Shown one piece after another: positions 42,826 to 50,407 of a stretch of 64,000 bases of DNA. The stretch's first letter is position 1, and every line of letters begins with the position of its first letter. The notes beneath the pieces were generated by a model. It was not told where the DNA came from, made no database searches, and saw only the letters and a list, made by a program, of their open reading frames with translations. This DNA comes from JBAZHE01 sp964547855 (lineage in GTDB: Bacteria; Patescibacteriota; Patescibacteriia; Patescibacteriales; WJLG01). The DNA lies in NCBI GenBank assembly GCA_964547855.1, contig CAZJPG010000003.1, positions 27,010 to 91,009 of the forward strand. Reading direction: 5' to 3'. Made by a program: the position numbers and the translations under genes.

Positions 42826-42950
42826 ACACCCTCCCCCAGGTTAGTTTTAAAAAGAACGCTTTTAAAATAAGAATATAGTCTTATTTTGTCTTTGTCAAAA
42901 GATTATCTTAACACTATCTAAATAACCACAGCAACATTACCTAGCAAATA

Positions 42951-42981
42951 TAAAACCCCGACCATAGAGGCCGGGGTTTTA
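42951..42981 (-). terminator. Terminator of pflB
   Basis: Stem AAAACCCCG / CGGGGTTTT (42952-42960 and 42972-42980) with a run of T on the minus strand, 11 nt after the pflB stop. Confidence 0.85.
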
Positions 42982-42991
42982 TTAAAACTCA

Positions 42992-45300
42992 TTACATCGA
43001 TTCGAAGAAAGTTCTGGATAGGACTTCCTGCTGTTGTTCGCGCGACAGCTTCACGAAATTGACGGCATAACCAGAGACGCGAATGGTCAATTGCGGATAT
43101 TTCTCCGGGTGGGCCATGGCGNNNNNNNNNNTTCCATGGCATCCTTCAAAGTCTCTTTGTTGAGCACGTTGACATTGAGATGATGAGCACCCTTGGTGAA
43201 GTAACCGGAAAGCAAAGCGACTAAATTTCCCACTCTCTCTTCATCGGTCGCTCCCAACGTACTAGGAGTTATAGAAAAAGTATTAGATATTCCATCGCGA
43301 GCATCGTCATATGACATCTTAGCGACGGAGTTCAAGGAGGCTATAGCGCCATGAGTATCGCGGCCATGCATTGGATTAGCTCCTGGGGCGAAAGGTTCGC
43401 CGGCCTTACGGCCGTCTGGAGTGGCGCCGGTCTTCTTGCCATAGACCACATTGGAAGTGATGGTCAAAATAGAAAGCGTTGGAGTGGCATTGCGATATAT
43501 CCAATGCTTGCGCAATTCGGTTATGAACATTTTGATCAAATTCTTGGCGATGTCGTCGACACGCTTGTCATTGTTGCCGTATTTTGGAAATTCACCTTTG
43601 ACTTCGAAATCAACGGCGATCCCACGCTCGTCGCGCTTCGGATAGACCTTGGCGTATTTTATAGCCGACAAAGAATCGGCGGCCACTGACAATCCAGCCA
43701 AGCCAAAAGCCATTAAACGACGCACATCGGTATCCATAAAGGCCATTTGAGCCCGTTCATAATAATATTTGTCATGCATCCAATGGATGGCGTTCATGGT
43801 TTTGACATACTCGCGACACAGGTCGGCGACGGATTTTTTGAACTGTTCCATGACAGCCTCATAGGAAAGTATCTTGGTCTTCAATGGTTTTATGTCATTG
43901 ACCAACTTCTCTCCGCTCACTTCGTCCAATCCGCCGTTAATGGCCAAAAGCAAAGCTTTAACGCCATTACAGCGAGCTCCAAAATATTGCATCTCCTTAC
44001 CCAAAGACAGACGCGATACGCAGCAACTGATTCCGTAATCATCGCAACCATCGATACCGCGCATCAGATCATCGTTCTCATATTGGATCGACGAAGTCTC
44101 GACAGAGACCTTGGCGCAGAACTTTTTAAAATTATCCGGCAAATCCTTAGACCACAAAACAGTGATGTTTGGTTCTGGTGATGGTCCGAGATTATACAAA
44201 GTCTGCAAGAAACGATAAGAGGTCTTAGTGACCTTATGACGTCCGTCAGACATCATGCCTCCCAAAGACTCGGTCAACCAAGTCGGATCGCCGGCGAATA
44301 ATTGGTTATACTCGTTGGCGCGCAAATGACGGACCAAACGCAACTTCATAACGAATTGATCAACCAATTCCTGAGCCTCCTCTTCTGTTAGCTTGCCTGC
44401 TTTAATATCCTTCTCTATATAAATATCGAAGAAATTGCTGACACCACCAAGGCTCATGGCTGCACCATCCTGCTCTTTGAGGGCAGCCAAATAAGCGAAG
44501 TAAACCCACTGCACGGCCTCGCGAGCGGATTGGGCTGGTTTAGTCATATCGAAGCCATAGGACTGAGCCATAGCAGCCACGTCATGCAAAGCGTCGACCT
44601 GTTCGCCGATATCCTCGCGCAAACGAATGAGCTCCTCGTCCCATTCTGGCTTATCTAATTTCAATTTATCGTCCTTCTTGAATTCCACTAGTTTATCGAT
44701 GCCGTAGAGAGCGGCACGACGATAGTCTCCGATAATACGACCACGAGCATAAGCATCGGGCAAACCGGTCAAAACACCGCTTTTACGCAAAGCGCGGATA
44801 TTCCTAGTATAAGCATCAAAGACTCCGTCATTGTGAGTTTTACGATATTTAGTGAAAATTTCCAAGACCTTCGGATCGAGTTTAACACCATTCTCTTCGC
44901 AGATCTTTTCGACGACGCGAATGCCGCCATATGGCTTAATGGCGCGCTTCAACGGTTCGTCCGTCTGAAAACCTACGACGACCTCGTTCTCCTTATCAAG
45001 ATATCCTGGAGCATGACTAGTGATAGAAGGGATGGTCTTAGCGTCTATTTTAAGCACGCCGCCATTCTTCATCTCTTGGGCCAATAATCTCTTAGCCTTG
45101 TCCCAAAGTTTTTTTGTCTTCTCCGAAGGACCGCACAAAAAATCAGCCTTGCCGTTATACGGCTTGATGTTCTTATTGATAAAATCCTTTACCTCAACTT
45201 TATTGAGCATAACCCCCTCTTTGGCCAATGGCGAGCAAGTGCAGCAAGCGCAGGAACATTTCTTAGCCGAGGTCTTTTTAATATTTTTATTTTTTTTCAT
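42992..45300 (-). CDS. pflB: Pyruvate formate-lyase, interrupted only by an N gap
   Basis: This glycyl-radical enzyme converts pyruvate + CoA to formate + acetyl-CoA. The catalytic Cys pair is in GISCCVSRLSLG. The radical glycine is in the C-terminal IRVSGYAVNFVKLS, found after the gap and ending RTFFESM at 42992. The 10-N gap at 43122-43131 has GCCATGG on both sides. Removing the Ns and a 10-nt duplication gives a continuous frame of about 762 residues, the normal PFL length. The family N-terminus begins at MLNKVEVKDFINKNIKPYNG (ATG 45210, preceded by GAGGGGG). The frame is open to 45300 with a Cys-rich leader (CSCACCTC), so the start is uncertain. It is the last gene of the pflA-focA-acd-pflB run. 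Confidence 0.9.
43122..43131. other. Assembly gap of 10 Ns inside pflB
   Basis: Both flanks carry GCCATGG, so the gap probably marks an unmerged overlap and not missing sequence. Confidence 0.9.
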
Positions 45301-45354
45301 ATTTTAAATTAAATTACCTTATTTCATCTCACTAATTAATCGCAGTTGTCGTCA

Positions 45355-45499
45355 ATTTTCCGTCATACAAAATTCTGGACAATTTTTTCCTTCGGATCAT
45401 TTCGCTCCTGAAAAAATCTCTCAACTCGCTTACGCTCAAACAAGATTTTTTCTAGTCGCTCAACTAAAAATTGCTACGAATTTTGAAATCCGGAAAAAT
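45355..45499. repeat. Nested inverted repeat between the acetyl-CoA synthetase gene and pflB
   Basis: Outer imperfect arms of about 34 bp (45355-45387 and 45466-45499) share CCG, CAAAATTC and CAATTTTT blocks in inverse order. An inner perfect 10-bp stem (45410-45419 with 45433-45442) lies within. The 228-bp spacer 45301-45528 holds no gene that I can see. It may be a long hairpin that ends or processes the mRNA between acd and pflB. Confidence 0.55.
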
Positions 45500-45528
45500 C
45501 GCCGCCCACTGCGCTTAACAAACAAAGT

Positions 45529-47631
45529 CTACTCGATCACAATGCGAGCGTCCAAAACTTTAGCGCCCTTCCCTTCGTCCATGGCCAAAAGCGGATTAAT
45601 ATCCATCTCTTTGATCTCTGGGAAATCAGTAAGCAATTGAGATAAGCGCAGTAAGCACTCGACGATCTTGGCTTTATCGGCCGGCTTACCGCCGCGAGCT
45701 CCGTCCAAAATCTTTTTAGAACGTAAATGTTCAAGCATGGTAGCGGCATCCTCTGGACCGATCGGATTAAAACCGAACGAAACATCCTTTAATATCTCAA
45801 CGTAGATACCTCCTAAGCCGACCATAATGGTCTGCCCCAAAGATGGCTCGCGGAATGAACCCAAGATCATCTCCACTCCAGGATCGACGACCATCTCGCG
45901 CAACATCACGCCTTCTAATTTGGCGGTCGGACAGTTCTTGGCTACACGTTCCATCATTTCTTCATACTTCGCGCCAGCCTCTTCTGGGCGGACATTAAGC
46001 ATCACGCCACCAGCATCGCTCTTGTGCAGTATATCAGGCGAAACGATCTTCAAAACCATGATTGAATCGATGCGTTTAGCCATTTCCTCGGCCTCGGCTC
46101 GGCTATGGGCGATATCGCTCTTTAAAGTCGGGAAACCATAGGCCTCCAAAACAGCTGTGGCCTTGGCCTCTGGGAAGGCCAATTGACCCTTCTCGCGAGC
46201 TTCAGCGAATATCTTAGCAACTCTATCTTTATCTATATCATCAAAGCCTTTGCCAGCCTCATACTTCCTTTGTGAATTATCGTAGAAATCAGCTAAAGCC
46301 GCCAAAGCTTTAACGGCCGATTCCGGACTTGAATAAACAGACACGCTACCATCCCTCATAATATCTATTCCTGGCTTGACCAAATTGTCGCCCATGAACA
46401 CGGCCGCAAGCGGTTTGCCGAATTTCTTTTTAGCATCGACGACAGCCTTGGCAGTGGCCTCGATCTCAGTCGTAGACTGTGGAGTCAAAATAACTATGGC
46501 AGAATCGACATTCGGGTCGCCTAAAACATTCTCTAAAGCGATAAGGTAACGATCGGCTTTGGCGTCACCCAAAACATCGACCGGATTTTTAGCGCTAGCG
46601 GCCGGAGGCAAGATGGCCGACAACTCGTTGACGTTTTGCTCGTCAAGCTTAGCTAATTCTAATCCGCAATCAACTGCAGCATCGACAGACAGCACGCCAG
46701 GACCACCGGCATTAGTTACAATACCCAAACGTCTAGCCGGTTTCAAATCGTTATTGGCAAAAATATTCAAATAATCAAAGAGTTCGTTGACGTTGCTGGC
46801 ACGTATCGCCAAACTCTGGCGGAACAAAGCTCCGTAGGCCGCATCATTACCAGCTAAAGCACCGGTATGCGAGGCACTAGCGCTAGCTCCGGCGCTAGTA
46901 CGGCCGGACTTTAAGAACACGATCGGTTTTGGGTTTGGCTCAACGGAAATACGACGGATCTTTTCGATCAACTCACCGCCCTTGGTCAAGGACTCGGCAT
47001 AAATACCGATAGCTTTAGTCTCTTTGTCATGCTCTAAATATTCCAAAATAATCTCCTCGTCAGAAGAGGCCTTGTTGCCGACGCTCATGAATTTAGAAAA
47101 GCCGACACCCATCGATTTAGCCTTATCCAAAACAGCCGTGCACAAAGCGCCTGACTGGGAAATAAAAGCTATGTTTCCAGCCTCTGGCAAAACAGAAGCG
47201 AAAGACGCATTCATCTTAAGTTCTGGGTTTATGACGCCCAAACAATTCGGGCCGACCATGGCAATGTCATGGCGAGCGCAAATCTCCTTGATGCGCTCCT
47301 CGAGTTCATGATTACCAGTCTCTTTGAAACCAGCGGAAATAATGACCGCGCCTTTAATACCAAGAGAACCACCCTCCTCTAAGACGTCTGGAACTGCAGC
47401 GGCCGGAACGACGACGACCATCAGATCGATATTTTTTCCAACTGCCGACAACACCGGATAGCACTTAAGACCATAAAGCTCCTCGGCCTTAGGGTTGATA
47501 GGATAAACCTCTCCGACATAACCCTGGCGGGCTAGATTCTTAACGATGTCATTACCTACACTTCCTTCTTTTGTTGAAGCACCGACAATGGCGATAGACT
47601 TAGGTTCAAATACGTGATCTAAATTAGGCAT
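45529..47631 (-). CDS. acd: ADP-forming acetyl-CoA synthetase (fused alpha-beta)
   Basis: This protein of about 700 residues makes ATP from acetyl-CoA, ADP and phosphate, releasing acetate. The N-terminal CoA-binding domain begins VFEPKSIAIVGASTKEGSVG. A succinyl-CoA-ligase-like domain carries the phosphohistidine loop ASHTGALAGNDAAY. The C-terminal ATP-grasp half has KIVSPDILHKSDAGGVMLNV and EMDINPLLAM. The ATG at 47631 follows the focA stop by 1 nt, and the longer frame from 47703 overlaps focA, so 47631 is chosen. With PFL and FocA it forms a short route from pyruvate to acetate with substrate-level ATP formation. Confidence 0.92.
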   Translation of the reverse strand: MPNLDHVFEPKSIAIVGASTKEGSVGNDIVKNLARQGYVGEVYPINPKAEELYGLKCYPVLSAVGKNIDLMVVVVPAAAVPDVLEEGGSLGIKGAVIISAGFKETGNHELEERIKEICARHDIAMVGPNCLGVINPELKMNASFASVLPEAGNIAFISQSGALCTAVLDKAKSMGVGFSKFMSVGNKASSDEEIILEYLEHDKETKAIGIYAESLTKGGELIEKIRRISVEPNPKPIVFLKSGRTSAGASASASHTGALAGNDAAYGALFRQSLAIRASNVNELFDYLNIFANNDLKPARRLGIVTNAGGPGVLSVDAAVDCGLELAKLDEQNVNELSAILPPAASAKNPVDVLGDAKADRYLIALENVLGDPNVDSAIVILTPQSTTEIEATAKAVVDAKKKFGKPLAAVFMGDNLVKPGIDIMRDGSVSVYSSPESAVKALAALADFYDNSQRKYEAGKGFDDIDKDRVAKIFAEAREKGQLAFPEAKATAVLEAYGFPTLKSDIAHSRAEAEEMAKRIDSIMVLKIVSPDILHKSDAGGVMLNVRPEEAGAKYEEMMERVAKNCPTAKLEGVMLREMVVDPGVEMILGSFREPSLGQTIMVGLGGIYVEILKDVSFGFNPIGPEDAATMLEHLRSKKILDGARGGKPADKAKIVECLLRLSQLLTDFPEIKEMDINPLLAMDEGKGAKVLDARIVIE

Positions 47632-47632
47632 A

Positions 47633-48454
47633 TTATTTTTGTTCGTTATTTTCTTGTTTATATATAAAGTAATAAGGCAACCAAACCATGAGTCCACCGA
47701 CAATATTACCGATAGTCACTGGCACTAAATTCTTAATGAAAAGATCAGACCAAGCAGGAACGGAGGCGAAGACTCCGCCACCGAACACCGACACCAATTT
47801 ACCGACAGACAAAAGATACATATTGGCGACCGAGTGCTCGAATCCCCAGGCCACAAAAGCTGTTATAGGAAAAACAATGGCCAATATCTTACCTTCGGCG
47901 CTCTTGGCCGACATTGAAAGCCAAACGCCCAAGCAAACAAAGATGTTACAAAGAATACCTAGAACGATCGACTGAAAAAATCCATAATGCATCTTAGAGT
48001 TGGCCACCGACACCATCATCTCTCCTAAAGCACCGCTGCCCAAAGACGCACGGCCAGATGCGACTATCAACAAGGCCAAAATAAAGGCCCCTACTAAATT
48101 ACCTCCCCAGACTAAGGCCCAATTTCTTAAAACCCCAAGAATAGAAGCTTTCTTATCCAAACCGGCCAAGGCGACGATAGTCGAGCCAGTGAACAACTCC
48201 GCTCCTCCTAAAACCACTAAAATCAAACCAAGGGAGAAAACTAAGCCCATCAAAAGACGAGTGACGCCAAAAGACATTAAACCAGAAGCGCCGACCGCAG
48301 CCATCGTCATTAACATGCCGCCGAAGCCTATGTAGGCGCCAGCCAAAATAGCTAAAGAAAAAGTCTTAATGGCGGGCAAAGAAACTTTTTTCGCGGCCGC
48401 AAGGCGCGCACCGACGGCCATTTCCGACGGAGAGTAATAATTGAGTTCAGACAT
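47633..48454 (-). CDS. focA: Formate/nitrite transporter FocA
   Basis: This 273-residue membrane channel of the FNT family has six helices and the signatures GGAELFTGSTIVAL, NWALVWGGNLVGA, GILCNIFVCLGVWLS and WGFEHSVANMYLL (the conserved gating His). FocA exports the formate made by PFL. It lies 5 nt after pflA and 1 nt before the acetyl-CoA synthetase gene, which supports formate as its substrate in preference to nitrite. Confidence 0.93.
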   Translation of the reverse strand: MSELNYYSPSEMAVGARLAAAKKVSLPAIKTFSLAILAGAYIGFGGMLMTMAAVGASGLMSFGVTRLLMGLVFSLGLILVVLGGAELFTGSTIVALAGLDKKASILGVLRNWALVWGGNLVGAFILALLIVASGRASLGSGALGEMMVSVANSKMHYGFFQSIVLGILCNIFVCLGVWLSMSAKSAEGKILAIVFPITAFVAWGFEHSVANMYLLSVGKLVSVFGGGVFASVPAWSDLFIKNLVPVTIGNIVGGLMVWLPYYFIYKQENNEQK

Positions 48455-48459
48455 ATTTT

Positions 48460-49188
48460 TCAGCGCCTAATTAAGACCGGCACATTTTGGTCATTAAGTA
48501 TCTTTTCGAATTCCTTGATAATTTTCCCGTCAGGACGCTTTTGCCCCTTCAAACGATAATTCTCGCCCAACTTTTCATATTTATATTCGCCCAAGTCGTG
48601 GTACGGTAATATCTCGAATCGCTCTAAATACTTCATTCCTTTTAAATGATCGGCCATTCTCTTAAAGGACCCGTCTTGATCGGTCCATCCAGGGACCAAG
48701 ACATGCCTGATCCAAAAAGGCTTCTTACTGTCTTCGCGGCGTTCGATCGTTCGGAGAACGACATTGTTTCCTTGACCGGTCAAGCTACGATGGTGATGAT
48801 CATCGAAATGCTTCAGATCGATTATCGCCAAATCCGCTAAATCCATTAACTTGCGCGCGTCCGGGGTGTCGACTCCGCCATTAGTATCTATGGCCGTATG
48901 GAACCCGCGAAGACGAGCTTCGCGGAAAAGCGGTAAAAGTTCTTCGGCTTGAACTAGCGGCTCTCCTCCTGAAACCGTCAAACCGCCGCCGTTGATGAAA
49001 TATGGGCGCTGCTCCTCCAAAAGGGCGATAATCTCTTTGATCGAAACTGTCTTTCCGCCCTGGCAGGAGATGGTATCGGGATTATGACAATAGGCACAGC
49101 GAAAATTGCACCCCTGAACAAAAACAACCAGGCGTATGCCCGGCCCTTCATGGGTTCCAAAAGTTTCGATCGAATGTATCTTGAGCAT
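48460..49188 (-). CDS. pflA: Pyruvate formate-lyase activating enzyme
   Basis: This 242-residue radical-SAM protein puts the glycyl radical on PFL. The 4Fe-4S motif CxxxCxxC is in GCNFRCAYCHNPD. Other family features are TFGTHEGPGIRLVVFVQGC, GGGLTVSGGEPL, TAIDTNGGVD and FEILPYHDLGEYKYEKLG. It is the first gene of the operon and is preceded by a leader of about 70 nt with a terminator-like hairpin. PFL and its activase are oxygen sensitive, so the operon implies an anaerobic life. Confidence 0.94.
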   Translation of the reverse strand: MLKIHSIETFGTHEGPGIRLVVFVQGCNFRCAYCHNPDTISCQGGKTVSIKEIIALLEEQRPYFINGGGLTVSGGEPLVQAEELLPLFREARLRGFHTAIDTNGGVDTPDARKLMDLADLAIIDLKHFDDHHHRSLTGQGNNVVLRTIERREDSKKPFWIRHVLVPGWTDQDGSFKRMADHLKGMKYLERFEILPYHDLGEYKYEKLGENYRLKGQKRPDGKIIKEFEKILNDQNVPVLIRR

Positions 49189-49204
49189 TTATTTTTTACG
49201 AAAA

Positions 49205-49253
49205 AGAAAACAAGGCCTTCGATAACGGTTTTAAGAAACCGCGGACAGCCTTG
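49205..49253 (-). promoter_or_regulatory. Terminator-like hairpin in the pflA leader
   Basis: On the minus strand an outer stem CAAGGC/GCCTTG (49253-49248 and 49216-49211) encloses a perfect CGGTTT/AAACCG stem. TTTTCTTTTTTCG follows. It lies between the promoter and the pflA ATG, so read-through could be controlled here. Confidence 0.5.
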
Positions 49254-49265
49254 GCTCACAACCTA

Positions 49266-49293
49266 ATTTTAGCATAAAAAAACAAAAATACAA
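49266..49293 (-). promoter_or_regulatory. Promoter of the pfl operon
   Basis: TTGTAT (49293-49288) and TAAAAT (49271-49266) on the minus strand, spacer 16 bp, with an extended -10 TG (TGCTAAAAT). Confidence 0.55.
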
Positions 49294-49310
49294 GCCCCGG
49301 CACCACCAAT

Positions 49311-49337
49311 AAAAAAGCTCGCCAAAAACTGGCGAGC
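49311..49337 (-). terminator. Terminator of the 52-aa gene
   Basis: Perfect 8-bp stem GCTCGCCA/TGGCGAGC with a T6 tail on the minus strand. A second hairpin (GGAAAGTC/GACTTTCC) lies just upstream, between it and the stop. Confidence 0.85.
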
Positions 49338-49373
49338 AAGCAGGAAAGTCGATTTTAAAGACTTTCCGGACGA

Positions 49374-49532
49374 CTAAAGAGCTGGAGTCGAAATAACTTC
49401 CGACAAAGCACCAGCCCCAAGACCATTGTGCCCATATTCGACGGCATCGTTATTTGAACCGTCATCGCGATCATCCATGGAAAAACCGATAACACCTTCA
49501 GCGGTGTGAATTAAGTTTTGGTCCTGGGCCAT
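49374..49532 (-). CDS. 52-aa acidic peptide of unknown function
   Basis: The ATG at 49532 is preceded by AAGGAGGG, the strongest ribosome-binding site in the window, and the frame ends TAG at 49374. The peptide is acidic and rich in Asn, Asp and Gly (FSMDDRDDGSNNDAVEYG), with a C-terminal GLGAGALSEVIS stretch. It has no Cys and no membrane helix. It has its own promoter (TTGACA, 16 bp, TATTTT) and terminator, so it is a stand-alone, probably well-expressed unit. I do not recognise the family. A secreted or modified peptide precursor is possible but unproven. Confidence 0.65.
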   Translation of the reverse strand: MAQDQNLIHTAEGVIGFSMDDRDDGSNNDAVEYGHNGLGAGALSEVISTPAL

Positions 49533-49565
49533 CAACCCTCCTTTTTAAATTTTACGTGCCAAAAT

Positions 49566-49593
49566 AAAATATCATTTCCAATATTTTTGTCAA
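49566..49593 (-). promoter_or_regulatory. Promoter of the 52-aa gene
   Basis: TTGACA (49593-49588) and TATTTT (49571-49566) on the minus strand, spacer 16 bp. It directly follows the ndk terminator. Confidence 0.55.
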
Positions 49594-49606
49594 CGGTATT
49601 TTTCCA

Positions 49607-49647
49607 CAAAAAAAATCGCACCCGCCTAATTTTGACAGGCGCGACCG
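49607..49647 (-). terminator. Terminator of ndk
   Basis: Stem with CGCCT/AGGCG and an outer TCG/CGA part, then T8 on the minus strand, beginning 10 nt after the ndk stop. Confidence 0.75.
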
Positions 49648-49656
49648 TGGAAGTAT

Positions 49657-50268
49657 CTACTCTTTTATCCCGTTAAGGTCGACATCGTAGAGAATCCTTT
49701 CCTGAATACTGCTATAATCTTGCAATTCTTCCATCTTAAACCAAATCGGTATTTCCTTTTCAGCCTCTTCGGCGTTTCCCGAGGCATGAATCAAATTACG
49801 GACGCTACGCTGGTCTACATCGGCCAGCTGATACGAATCCAAAGTGAAATCACCACGTATAGTTCCGACGTCAGAGGATAGCGGCTCGGTCGATCCGGTG
49901 ATCTTACGCACCAAAGCGCAAGCCTGGTTACCCTCCCAAATCATGCAAATCACTGGCCCGGACGAAAGATATTTGGCATTGGACTTTAAGACTGCCCAAC
50001 CATTGTCCTTATTGGTCGGATAAGGGGATTGCATCCCTTTTTGTTCATAAGCGGCACGCGCCTTAGCTCCAACCGCCTCCAACCATTCCTCGCCGCCGAC
50101 ATCATAATAATGTTTTTGAGCGAAATCATCGGTAGCCGTCATCATCTTCATCGCCACCAATTTCAAACCCGTCCTCTCATAACGGCTAATTATTTCACCG
50201 ATCAACGAACGCTGAACGCCATCAGGCTTTATAATGACCAATGTCCTTTCCCTTTTAACGTTTCCCAT
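49657..50268 (-). CDS. ndk: Nucleoside diphosphate kinase, extended form
   Basis: This enzyme transfers the gamma-phosphate between nucleoside triphosphates and diphosphates. The start RTLVIIKPDGVQRSLIGEII is typical. The active His is in NLIHASGNAEEAEKEIPIWF, followed by a C-terminal tail. At 203 residues it is about 50 longer than common NDK. The extra length is an insert around ARAAYEQKGMQSPYPTNKDN, between the KPDG and His regions, where archaeal and some CPR NDKs also carry inserts. It is a single-gene unit between purF and the 52-aa gene. Confidence 0.92.
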   Translation of the reverse strand: MGNVKRERTLVIIKPDGVQRSLIGEIISRYERTGLKLVAMKMMTATDDFAQKHYYDVGGEEWLEAVGAKARAAYEQKGMQSPYPTNKDNGWAVLKSNAKYLSSGPVICMIWEGNQACALVRKITGSTEPLSSDVGTIRGDFTLDSYQLADVDQRSVRNLIHASGNAEEAEKEIPIWFKMEELQDYSSIQERILYDVDLNGIKE

Positions 50269-50360
50269 ATATATTTGGTTAAAATAATAGCCGATCCTTT
50301 TAAGGAGGCTTTTGCTTATTTTATATAATTATATAACGATATACCCCAAAAAAGCAATAA

Positions 50361-50394
50361 AAAAGGTTCCATGCCGAAAAATCGAATGAAACCT
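50361..50394 (-). terminator. Terminator of purF
   Basis: Interrupted stem AGGTT-CAT / ATG-AACCT (50364-50394), then TTTTTTATTGC on the minus strand. Confidence 0.75.
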
Positions 50395-50407
50395 CTTTAA
50401 AAATGAG

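Noticed and set aside
42846..42910. A possible further small gene upstream of the 133-aa membrane gene
   Set aside because: Only promoter-like and AT-rich sequence is present, with no open frame of note.
42918..43142. A 74-residue frame through the N gap
   Set aside because: A chimeric reading across the gap in a wrong frame; the correct frame there gives the PFL C-terminus with the radical Gly motif.
47632..47703. Longer start for the acetyl-CoA synthetase
   Set aside because: It overlaps the focA 3' end, and the family N-terminus begins at 47631.
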